Below are positions 34,591 to 44,700 of a stretch of 64,000 nucleotides of DNA, in pieces. The translations under genes were made by a program, and so were the position numbers. The number at the start of each line of letters is the position of its first letter. Positions within the stretch are counted from its first letter, which is position 1. Below the pieces are notes generated by a model that saw nothing but the letters and a program-made list of their open reading frames with translations, ran no database searches and was not told the origin of the DNA. Source of the stretch: Heliopora coerulea (lineage: Eukaryota > Cnidaria > Anthozoa > Scleralcyonacea > Helioporidae); NCBI GenBank assembly GCA_030142905.1, contig JASJOG010000096.1:1-64000 (forward strand), given 5' to 3'.

Positions 34591-34820
34591 TTATCAGAGA
34601 GGGACTTTAGATGAATTAAATCGATCAAACGGACTCGTGAAGACAGAACCGAATACGCTTCAGATGCTTGTGTAGTCAGAACACGCACTCTTGATCTCTT
34701 CAGAGCGATTTCTTCGTCCAAAAGTTTTCTTTGGCATTGATAGTAAGCTGAAGATCTCCTCAGTTTCCTGTTTGCAACCTTGAAACGACGGATAAGTTTC
34801 CTGTTTGCAACCTTGAAACG
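34434..34820 (-). pseudogene. N-terminal region of the Penelope-like ORF, shifted frame
   Basis: Basic, helical sequence (LLDEEIALKRSRVRVL, HLKSLSDKENTRTIEKH) that would normally run into the RT frame. The two frames overlap near 34560-34590, so a one- or two-base indel separates them. Inside it, 34766-34820 contains a tandem duplication of a unit of about 35 bases (TTTCCTGTTTGCAACC...) at the junction with the inverted terminal copy. Confidence 0.55.
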
Positions 34821-35174
34821 CCTTTGACGGGTAAGAAACGAGCAACCACTTCATTTTCTATTTCCAGTATCCAGGCTCATACTCGCCAGACTAATCACAC
34901 CATTTCTCCCAACGACTTTTCCATTATTTCTTCCTGCAGGTCTTCCTCTAACTTTGAATTACTCATTCGTGAGAGTTTACTTATTTCCAAATACAAACCG
35001 TCTCTCAACGAAAATATCTCTTCCACACCTCTTTCTCTATTCTAATGCTTTCCTCTTCCGTATGCATGTCACTTCCTGTCACGTCTCTCAGTTTTCTATT
35101 GGTTAGCCGTCTAATTATTCTAATATGTAATTATAGATTCATATACATAGTTTTTTTTTCTCATCCCTGTAAAC

Positions 35175-35219
35175 CTACACTCTGAAGATGTTGCACGAGG
35201 CAACGAAACGTCAGTAAAT
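35175..35219 (+). ncRNA. Hammerhead ribozyme in Penelope terminal repeat (inverted 5' copy)
   Basis: Same motif on the plus strand: CTGAAGA at 35182-35188, GAAAC at 35205-35209, cleavage triplet GTC at 35210-35212. The core is intact. Confidence 0.8.
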
Positions 35220-35346
35220 ATGTTTTAAAACTTTTTGACTTGCCTATTTCACTATGGCGATACACCTAAGAATTCTGAGCTGGGCTCTGATCTTTTTGTT
35301 ACGATTACGCTTTCCGCCCGGAAAATCAATAGCAAACATTAACTCA

Positions 35347-36827
35347 TCAAAAGGCAAGGGCACAGTTTAGTATTTTACTCTGGCTAATAGCAGAAGGTTT
35401 TACTCACCAAAGGGACGAGCCCTGTCTTTTAATGAGTTACAGTCATGGACCCATGCTCTAGATGTAAATTCTGGATGAGAGAAGTGAGTACCTAGTACTT
35501 GTACAGTCTATACAAGCATATCTAGTTATAAATCTTTCATATTAACAAAATATTACTGTAATTATCAAAAATGAATGCAGCTTGCATGTAAAATTGACTT
35601 TTGCCTCTACAATAAAAATTTCATTCCAATAATAATAAAAAAAAAAATCAGAATCCTTACAGAACAGATGTGAAAAATATTGATGATGTACCCTCTTCCA
35701 TCAGGTCTGGATACTGTAATTCACTTAGATGATTAAAGGAAGGCTAAGAAAAAAATATAAATATATTTTGCAGTGATAAAGTAAACTGTTCACACTAGAA
35801 AGCCTAATAAAATTGCAACACCAATATCAAGAAAACAAGCTAAACATGTCCCTCAACCATAGTGTACATGAGTATGTTATTTCTTCCAATTAAGATTTCT
35901 TAAAAGAGGCCTTCACCAGAGCTCCTAATTTTCAAAATACTCCACTTCACTGTACATGAATCACAACTCCTAGCACCATGTTGTTCATCATTGCTTTATA
36001 ATATTGAGCCACTAAAATTCGACAAAAACTTTGTTCAGATGTATCATGACAATCAACCATTTGATTAATTGTTTACCTGTGTCATTTGCTCCGGTGATAT
36101 ATGGAACATGCTGGAAAAAGCTGCAAGACAGAACCTCTTTACAAATTGAGGCTGGAAAAATAGATTATTGTAATTTAGAAATCATAGCACACTTTAACAC
36201 ATTTGTAACTAGCAATGAGTACTGTACTATTTTAATCTAGTTAATCCTTTAACCCTCCAGGTGGCAGCATCCTGTACACAGGACATCAAGAACAAAAGAA
36301 CAAGTGAATGGATTAAGCAAAAACAATGAAAGAACTATGAACAAAAGAAATTGAACACAACCTTTAAAGGGTTAATACCAGATGATTTTACTCATGAAGA
36401 GAGACCTCCAGTTACAAAAGTGTTAAGAAACAATTCAATTCCTGTTCATATGGACAGTGATATATCCTCCTGTTTCAGTCACCACAGTGTGCTCACCATA
36501 ATGAGTTGTAACCACCATGAGTAATTCCTACACATTGCTCATATTGCTAATGTAGACTATTGTAATGCGCCTTTAGATCTCATACTCTAAAGTCAAACAT
36601 GTTTAGAAACTGTAATGTGATGAAAAATGTTGCTGGTAAAGTTTTTCTACTGGTACAATCGATTTCGAGGAGCACTGAGCCATGACAGAATAACTGATAT
36701 ATGACATGAAGGAAAAGACAGCATCTTTTCGCCGAAAATGTGAGCCTACGTTATGAATTCAACGGCATTTAAAATAGCTTCTTACCACTGGTTTCGAAGC
36801 GTTGCCATTTGGGCAAACGTCCATATA
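35347..36827. other. Non-coding stretch between two insertions
   Basis: AT-rich DNA between the Penelope-like element and the mariner element; no exon recognised. Confidence 0.3.
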
Positions 36828-37243
36828 CAGGGTGTATAAAAAAAAAAGTAGACATTTTTGAAATGTCTAGAAAACTATAAATTTATCAAAATATCTCATG
36901 GATTTGTGTTAGTATAGGTACTTTAGCATCTTCAGGTCAGTCTAACACTAAAAACAAACAGAAAATTTAACCTCGAAAAAAGGGAGAGTGGTTTGTAGAA
37001 GCCTCATTTTGAATGGCTTGTGCAAACATGAACGAGAGGTTTAAAATCCAATTTGAATTAATGGGCTGAAAGTTTGGGTAACTTTTTACAAAGTTTCAAA
37101 ATTTCAGAAAATTTGATGAACATTAAGTCGGCCGCGCAACTGCGTAAACTTGGACTTTTTTTCTGTTTAACTCGCAGCTCGCGTAACGTTTTTCATGCAC
37201 GAATGATTTCATGCATGAGTGATTGCTCGGATGACTAAGCTAA
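36828..37243 (+). repeat. Left terminal inverted repeat of the mariner element
   Basis: Contains near its inner end a set of ATGCACGAATGA / ATGCATGAGTGA repeats ending in CTAAGCTAA, possible transposase-binding sites. Confidence 0.9.
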
Positions 37244-37385
37244 GAGTGAATACTCATTTTTCATTCTCTTGTTTAATAAAAGGCTATGTTAATTACGCCT
37301 GGGGGAATGCAAGAGGGATGTCCAGTTTAGGAATTGTGAATCAAATTCATTTGCTAGCTTGTTTTTCATATCAAACATTTGAAAA

Positions 37386-38485
37386 ATGGTAAGGCCGCAG
37401 TACACTCCACAGCAGATAGCTTTTCTGGTGACAGAATACCACTGTAATAACAGGAACGTGACGAGAGTGGTGGAAAGGTTTCGAGAACAGTATCCTGATG
37501 TGCGCTGTCCATCTCGAGCTGCAATTTACAAGAATGCGGCTAAGTACAGTACCAATGGGACAAGTTGCAACCTCAACCGGGGAAGATCAGGACGTCTGAG
37601 AACAGCAAGGACTCGAGAAAACATCGAAGCCGTACGAAATGAGTTCGAAAATCAGCGGCCAGGTGAGGAGAGAATAAGCGCTCGGCGAAATGGTCTTGAT
37701 TTATCATCTGCGACCTTAAATCGTATCACACGGTTGGACTTACGATTTCACCCATTCCAAATGATACTGCGCCATCAATTGCTTGCAAGTGATTACCAAC
37801 GGCGAGAACGGTTTTGCCAGGGCCTTCTGACCAGCGCGATTTCTTGAAAACGTACTTATTGGGGACGAAGCAGGATTTGCACTTAATGCCTCTGTCAACA
37901 CCCATAACATCCGAGAGTACTGTCCCCGTGGTCAACAACCCATAGACTTTGAGTATCAGCGACATGATGACCGTCACAAGGTAACTGTATGGGTTGGGTT
38001 GATTAGCAATGGAACTATCATTAGTCTTTTCTTCTTTCGGCAGAACATAGACGGGGATGACTACATGCAAATGATAAATGAGCAAGTGGTTCCTGAATTG
38101 ACGGAAATACGCCTTTTCGCTCCGAACGAAAATGGCCGGTTTCAGCGGCTTTGGTGGATACAAGACGGAGCACCACCTCACAGGAGACGAATTGTTTCTG
38201 AGCGTTTGGAACAACTGTTTGGAAACCGAGTTATTGCTTTAAATCGTCCCGTAGAATGGCCACCGAGATCTCCAGATTTGACTCCACTGGATTTTTTCCT
38301 TTGGGGTTACCTAAAGTCTAAGGTTTATGCCACTCCACCAGCAAACCTGGACGAGATTGAGGCGAGAATTCAACACGAGATGGATACTCTGAAACAGAAC
38401 AGGCAAATGGTTCGTCGTGTCGTTTTTAGCATGAGAAGGAGGGCAAGACTGCGTGGAAAGAAACGGCGGACATGTTGAGGACTGA
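37386..38485 (+). pseudogene. Mariner-type DDD transposase (DD41D spacing), two frameshifts
   Basis: ATG at 37386. The N-terminal part reads RPQYTPQQIAFLVTEYH and SRAAIYKNAAKY (paired helix-turn-helix). A one-step frameshift near 37825-37835 separates this from the catalytic part, which holds LIGDEAGFAL (first Asp), WWIQDGAPPHRRR (second Asp) and SPDLTPLDFFLWGYLK (third Asp). The Asp in LDFF is 41 residues after the second, a DD41D arrangement as in rosa/visitor-type families. A second indel near 38450 throws the last dozen codons out of frame; the family-like ending reads on to 38485. It cuts and pastes the element at TA. This copy is inactive. Confidence 0.85.
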
Positions 38486-38600
38486 AGATAACTTTCGTAA
38501 ATTCTGCTCTTGTTTGCTTTTGTATGCTTTAACGTTTTTGTGTAACAAATGATTTTTTATGCGAGTTTCTAAATGTAATTTATTTTTGACACCACCATCG

Positions 38601-39014
38601 TTAGCTTAGTCATCCGAGCAATCACTCATGCATGAAATCATTCGTGCATGAAAAAAGTTACGCGAGCTGCGAGTTAAACAGAAAAAAAGTCCAAGTTTAC
38701 GCAGTTGCGCGGCCGACTTAATGTTCATCAAATTTTCTGAAATTTTGACACTTTGTAAAAAATTACCCAAACTTTCAGCCCATTAATTCAAATTAGGTTT
38801 TAAACCCCTCATTCATGTTTGCACAAGCCATTCAAAATGAGGCTTCTACAAACCACTCTCCCTTTTTCGAGGTTAAATTTTCTGTAAGTTTTTAGTGTTA
38901 GATTGACCTGAAGATGCTAAAGTACCTATACTAACACAAATCCATGAGATATTTTGATAAATTTATAGTTTTGTCGACATTTCAAAAATGTCTACTTTTT
39001 TTTGATACACCTTG
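38601..39014 (-). repeat. Right terminal inverted repeat of the mariner element
   Basis: Inverted copy of 36828-37243 with scattered substitutions and small indels, starting TTAGCTTAG at its inner end. Confidence 0.9.
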
Positions 39015-39245
39015 TAGTGTTACCAATTACCCAAAAATAAATTATAAATTTTTAAATTAAAGGGATGAATAGCCGCGTGAAAAAGTGTAGCGGCCAAAAT
39101 CGCAACAGCCGCTAAAGACCTTGCTGCAGACCTCAATGCAGCCCGGAACATAATATAAGTGAATGAATATCTAATTCGAATAAGTGTTCACCATTTACCG
39201 ACTGAACGCCTTTTTTTACTCTTTTTACGTATGCAAAATACATAT

Positions 39246-39292
39246 TTACTGACGTTTTGTTGCCGCGTGCAACATCTTCAGAGTGTAGGTTT
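39246..39292 (-). ncRNA. Hammerhead ribozyme copy with mutated core
   Basis: Minus strand: CTGAAGA, GTTGC/GCAAC stem II, but CAAAAC replaces CGAAAC, so the conserved GAAA is AAAA. GTC is at 39251-39253. The G of GAAA (G12) is the general base in hammerhead catalysis, so this arm should not cleave. Confidence 0.7.
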
Positions 39293-40044
39293 ACAGGGAT
39301 GAGAAAAGACTATATATATGAATCTATAATTACATATTGGAATAATTAGACGGCTAACCAATAGAAAAACTGGGAGACGTGACAGGAAGTGACATGCATA
39401 CGGAAGAGGAAAGCATTAGAATAGAGAAAGTGGTGTGGAAAAGATATTTTCGTTGAGAGACGGTTTGTATTTGGAAATAAGTAAACTCTCACGAATGAGG
39501 AGTTCAAAGTTAGAGGAAGACCTGCAGGAAGAAATAATGGCAAAATCGTTGGGAGAAATGGCGTGATTAGTCTGGCGAGTATGAGCCTGGATACTGGAAG
39601 TAGGAAATGAAGTGGTTGCTCGTTTCTTACCCGTCAAAGGCGAAACCCCCATGTGTTCTGAGATACGTGTGTGTAAGTGGTGCATTGTTTCGCCTTTGAC
39701 GGGTAAGAAACGAGCAACCACTTCATTTCCTACTTCCAGTATCCAGGCTCATACTCGCCAGACTAATCACGCCATTTCTCCCAACGATTTTGCCATTATT
39801 TCTTCCTGCAGGTCTTCCTCTAACTTTGAACTCCTCATTCGTGAGAGTTTACTTATTTCCAAATACAAACCGTCTCTCAACGAAAATATCTTTTCCACAC
39901 CACTTTCTCTATTCTAATGCTTTCCTCTTCCGTATGCATGTCACTTCCTGTCACGTCTCCCAGTTTTTCTATTGGTTAGCCGTCTAATTATTCCAATATG
40001 TAATTATAGATTCATATATATAGTCTTTTCTCATCCCTGTAAAC

Positions 40045-40090
40045 CTACACTCTGAAGATGTTGCACGCGGCAACGAAACGTCAGTAAACA
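40045..40090 (+). ncRNA. Hammerhead ribozyme, intact core, right arm of the mini-element
   Basis: CTGAAGA at 40052-40058, stem II GTTGC/GCAAC, GAAAC at 40075-40079 and the cleavage triplet GTC at 40080-40082. Confidence 0.8.
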
Positions 40091-40759
40091 TGTTATAAAA
40101 CTTTTTGACTTGCCTATTTCATTATGGCGATACACTTTAAAATTCTGAGCTGGGCTCTGATCTTTTTATTACGATTACGCTTTCCGACCGGAAAATCAAT
40201 AGCCAAGAGTATGCAAAATACATTTTGATTTAAACTGTGCTGCTGTTAGTCAGCCAGCTTTACTTCACAGCAAAATGTTTTTATTTAATTGTTCGACAAG
40301 TTAGATGACAAACTAGAGAAGAGGAATTACAAACATCAATGCAGCAAAAGCCCGCAGGAAAAGAATGCTAGATCAAGTTCGCAAAGTTGCTCACCGTTGG
40401 CTGCTGCAAATCTTCTTCTGTAATTTAAATGCCAAACAGTTCTTTACAATTCTCAGATATCTCTTCCAAAGAAAGCAAAGGGAAGGAAGACGACGCCATC
40501 TTTACTTCAAATATCACCGCTTTGGTTTCTCCTTCACTCGTCGACTGTTCTCATTGGACGACGATTTATATTGCTACCGGGAAAATATTTTGACGCAATC
40601 AAAATACCGCCCTTTTATCTGACCAGTCCCCTACATACCAAAACTAGGCTGCACCAACACACCCAAGATTTCGGCTTGCTCACATCTACTTGACATTTTG
40701 GAGGGGAGTTTCTTAAGGTAAATCATGTCCCGTTTCGGCTAACTGTAACATTCAACACA

Positions 40760-40845
40760 GCCTTCGCCCGCCTTGATTCTTTATCAGCATTCAAAGTTTC
40801 CCTCAAGACACATCTTTTGGAATTAGCATTTAATATCTTATAGAA
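40760..40845 (+). pseudogene. Non-LTR retrotransposon C-terminal fragment
   Basis: A short frame ending at a TAG reads ARLDSLSAFKVSLKTHLLEL, matching the SLPSFK..LKTHLF ending of Jockey/CR1-type ORF2 proteins. The upstream 130 bases may also belong but are out of frame. Confidence 0.4.
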
Positions 40846-41786
40846 CTTTTATTGAAACTTAACTTCACTGATATGAAAATTCGAATCAGGATTTTCATTT
40901 AATTTACCTTTGTTATTGTGACTTTATCGTGATGCCCATATGATTCCCACATTTCGAGTCGTAATTTCAACTTTGATTCGTTTATCTAATCATGAGCTAT
41001 CTTTGAATCGTTGACTAATTCCGGGAAAACCTCGGTCAAGAAAGTCTTATGACCCAAACACACGTACATTTCAAGTGATGTAAACTGTCTATTTCAGAAC
41101 ACGTGAAACTTTGGGCTTTTTATGATGACAATACTAGTCTTTGATGCCTGAATGAGATGCAAACAACAAAGCAAAATCCACAGAGATCACATAAAACTAA
41201 AGGAGGCACGAGGGCCGAAAATTGGGGTGAAATTGAACACCGTCATTTTGAGTAAATTGGGGGGGCAAATTGTTCTTCTCCAGGCCCTTTTTCTTTTTGA
41301 CCAACCAGTTGAGTAAGCAACAGTTTGGAGGCCATGAACGAAGACACGGGAAGTAATAGTAAGATCTGTGGGGCGATTATATAATATCTTACTAGACTTG
41401 AATTAGCATTTGTATGCGGACACTAAAGGTGAAGAAGGCTCTTTGAAAAATTTTGATCATAAAGTCACTAGATGGAAAGCTTTTGTTTCAATGAAAGAGT
41501 GCTTTTGATAAACTAAGTCTTCTATTTAAATGCACTTGTCTTCTGCAACCCTAGCATGTTGAGAAATGGCTGAATGTGTATATATGGTTATCGAGGGATA
41601 GTGAAGCAAAAATCATTGGTTCTTATGATCATTCGAAGAGGAAATTAACGTCGGCCTATATGTAGCATTGAAGCCGTTCGAGATTCTTTAAATCCCAACC
41701 ATGTTTAGCTTGTAAGCCCCCATCAGAGCTTAATCCAACCATGACCAAGCTTCGAGACCAAAGGATCAAATTGTTTCGTAATTTGC
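40846..41786. other. Non-coding; possible 3' intron of the aminopeptidase gene
   Basis: The last exons of the aminopeptidase (after SDE-P-G-Y-Y in the family) would be expected on the minus strand here or further left; I did not recognise them. Confidence 0.3.
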
Positions 41787-44700
41787 CATCGGACAGCACA
41801 AATCCGATCTCTTGTGGGGATTCATATGGTGGCGGAAATCCTTTGTTGACTTTGGTTATGCGTCCAGGTCCTAAAAATGAAAGACGAATTAGATTAAAGC
41901 CATAACCACAAGCAGATGAACATGAATGGGTGTAGGCATAAACGTAATTTAACGCGATAGATATTGAGAGGTTTCACGACTTCAGTCCTCTTGAAATTGC
42001 AGATAAGGAATTGTAACCTTTGAAGACAAACAGAGGCTGCAGTTTCAAGTTAAGTTCTGGAATCCAACTGCATTGTTAAAAGAAAAAGATCAAATTGTTA
42101 CTGAATCAGTGACCAGAAAGAATTTTTATACATCAAACAAACCTCTTTCAAATGCAAGTTGCAACGCAAGAGAAACGGGTTAGGAGACGTTTTAAATGTT
42201 CTGACATTTTAGCAGAAACGAAGGTTACCAGGATAAAGGTACATTTTACTTTTGGCTGCCATGTTGGATGACAAGTTCATGTCATGTAGTGGCCAACGTC
42301 CTTATGTATTTTTACTTTGGTAAACATTCATTATTCCGGTTAAAACTTGGCATTAACAACATTAAAGTATCTCTTTTTACCTGATTCTTGTGGTTTTAGC
42401 ATTATATCTGCTTTTAAAAGAGGTTTTTCCCAAGAATAAAGAAGTTCATTCTGTTCTAGAGACAAAAAACCAAAAAACCAAAAAAATCTGTGTCCCAAGA
42501 TATTTATGCACAAGACAATGTTACGCATCTTTTACTCTTTCTCTCTGTATTCATACATACTTCTTTATTAAACTCTACACTGCACGGCCAACTGCGTAGC
42601 CATCTAACTGTCGGTAAAACCCTAAGGCTGGGTGGTCGCTTTTGAATTCCCGTATCGCACTCGTGCTAATAACTAATACACCTTCACAACACAAACGTAT
42701 ACTCACGATTTACTCTGAAACTAAAGACTCATACTCATTCACTCAACTCTACATGGCATATCACTAGTGTAGCCATATCACGCTCACTATAGCCCGCGGC
42801 TAAAAGCGCGTTCTATCATTCAACAGTTTCAACTCCCAATCGTTAGAACAATCACAACTACACAACTGTAAAACCAGTGTGGTTCCAATTACCTGCTTAA
42901 AAACCAAAAAACCAAAAAAATCAAAACAGTTGAATTTCACTTGAAGCGCTACCTTGTACCTGTTTCATGGGGTTATAATTCCACACCTGCTTTTAAAAGA
43001 AGATTGGAGTCAGGTGACTTCTCAGGGCAAGTGACATGAATTACAGGTGTCTTTGTAAGGAGCTGTTTAAATGAGGTCGGATTGAAATCTTAAGACCATT
43101 GAAAAACTCGATCCGCGCGAGAAATAGCACTGATTTCTAATGTTTTTCAAAAGTCAAATCAATCCTGCATCACGATCTGATGGACTTCTCAATCCGCTTC
43201 GCATAACTCAATCCGCTTCATGTAAACAATATAGGGATATTTAACTGGAATGGGACAACAACTAATTAATATTTCCAGCCGATGTGGCTGATACGGCCTC
43301 ATGTGAACGATCTTTGAGATAGCTATGCATAGAGATGAGACAAATTCCGTCTCGATAGTGAACGTCGACCTCCGCTGTGGATCAACCGATAAGTTAGAGG
43401 TTAAGCTTGTGTCTTAAGCCTGGTTTTTGCTGGCAACATGGACGTAATAACAGTTCAAGAGGAAGGAGGAAAAGAGGGCGTACTCTTGTTAAATCAAATC
43501 ATGCGCAGTCGATGAAATTCGGGTCAAAATCTGGAGACATTTTGTTTGCTTAGGTTTACCTTCGTGAATGTAGAGATACGAGCCAATTCCGTGCCCCGTG
43601 CCATGGCGATAATCCCAACCATTTTATAGAGCATTTCTTGGGCAAAGATGTCCACCTCTCGTCCTAATTGGCGGGAACGTTGACAAGAAATGAATGAAAT
43701 GGAATTAAACTGTGAAATTGTACAACGAAGTTGGAGCATTTCTGTCTTCATGGTTGCAGAATGAAGGTAAATGTAGAATTGGATATAACGTCGGAAAGTT
43801 GGCCAATCTTCGAAGCTCCATTCCTGACACATAACTCGAGTTTTCTCTTTGATTCAAAACGAGGTACGGTTTCGAAACCTTTTATGTGAAAATAAGATGT
43901 ACTTCAATAGACGGTATGCATAATTACGTCAGAAAGCCCGAAGCGTGCGGTGAATTCTGGTCTTAGTAGTAACGCATATGAAAATATTTCAAAATGGCCA
44001 CTGTTGAAAGTGAGTTTGCTGAGATTCTTTGTTGTCTTTCAGAGGAAGTTCAAACCAATGAAGACTCTAGTTATTTTAAAAACTCTTTCACGGATCTTCA
44101 GAGGTTCACCAGCCCTGAAAGTAATGGCAAAAGTCCACTTTCTTCGACGAGTACGGCCAAACGAAGTGGAGGTGCTGGTGGTTTTACGTGTTGTGTTCCT
44201 GGATGCTTCACAAATAATAAAAGGAACCCAGAGCTTTCCTTTTACAACTTTCCAATTAGTAAAAGCAAAGAGTCGGTAGAACGTCGAAAGAAGTGGATCA
44301 ATCTTATTTCGCGCAAGGATTTCTCTCCAACGACTGCCACAGAGTCTGCTCTTTACATTTCCATGGGGGGACGCAAAACCTACATGAACCAACTTCCAAC
44401 GATTGTTCCCAAAGCCACTAAACCTACTCCAACAAACCCTCGCCCAACAGTCAAAGCAAGAAATAGAAATCCTCTGGTATCAAACACAAAGTGAGTTCAG
44501 CCAAGCAGATGCAGACTTTTTTCTGAACTTAATAATTACCATGATGGTGATTTAACTCAAGGACAAGATGCGACTACACCTGCAGGTGAACATGTTGACC
44601 CTATAACTTGTTTAAAAGAACAAATGGCTAACCTTTTAGCTAACAATGAAAAGCTGAAGGTGGAGAATGAGCAGTTGGAAGCGGAAAATGAACGCCAAAA

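Larger units (their letters stand above)
32252..35333 (-). mobile_element. Penelope-like retroelement, nearly complete, with inverted terminal copies
   Basis: A 13-base duplication AAACATTAACTCA flanks the insertion (32239-32251 and 35334-35346). The minus strand carries the RT/GIY-YIG gene. The element's 3' end (32252-32700) is repeated in inverted orientation at its 5' end (34820-35280), including part of the GIY-YIG coding sequence and the hammerhead ribozyme; the 5' copy has an extra tail to 35333. Inverted or tandem terminal pseudo-LTRs are typical of Penelope-like elements. Perfect duplications and one mostly open ORF suggest a young insertion. Confidence 0.92.
36828..39014 (+). mobile_element. 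Tc1/mariner-superfamily transposon with very long inverted repeats
   Basis: Flanked by TA on both sides (36826-36827, 39015-39016). Inverted repeats 36828-37243 and 38601-39014 are about 415 bases, start CAGGGTGTAT and CAAGGTGTAT, and remain alike to their inner ends. One transposase gene lies between. Typical mariners have repeats of about 30 bases, so these are exceptionally long. Confidence 0.93.
39244..40208. mobile_element. Palindromic miniature Penelope-like element with its own target duplication
   Basis: Flanked by a perfect 15-base duplication GTATGCAAAATACAT (39229-39243, 40209-40223). The insertion is two copies of the 3' end of the 32252-35333 family facing each other (about 39244-39680 and 39695-40150) around a junction of about 15-40 bases, plus the same extra tail as the full element (to 40208). 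Each arm keeps the last 80-100 codons of the GIY-YIG gene but there is no RT. Confidence 0.9.

Noticed and set aside
44039..44392. Minus-strand frame across the THAP finger
   Set aside because: Antisense to a frame with clear THAP residues.
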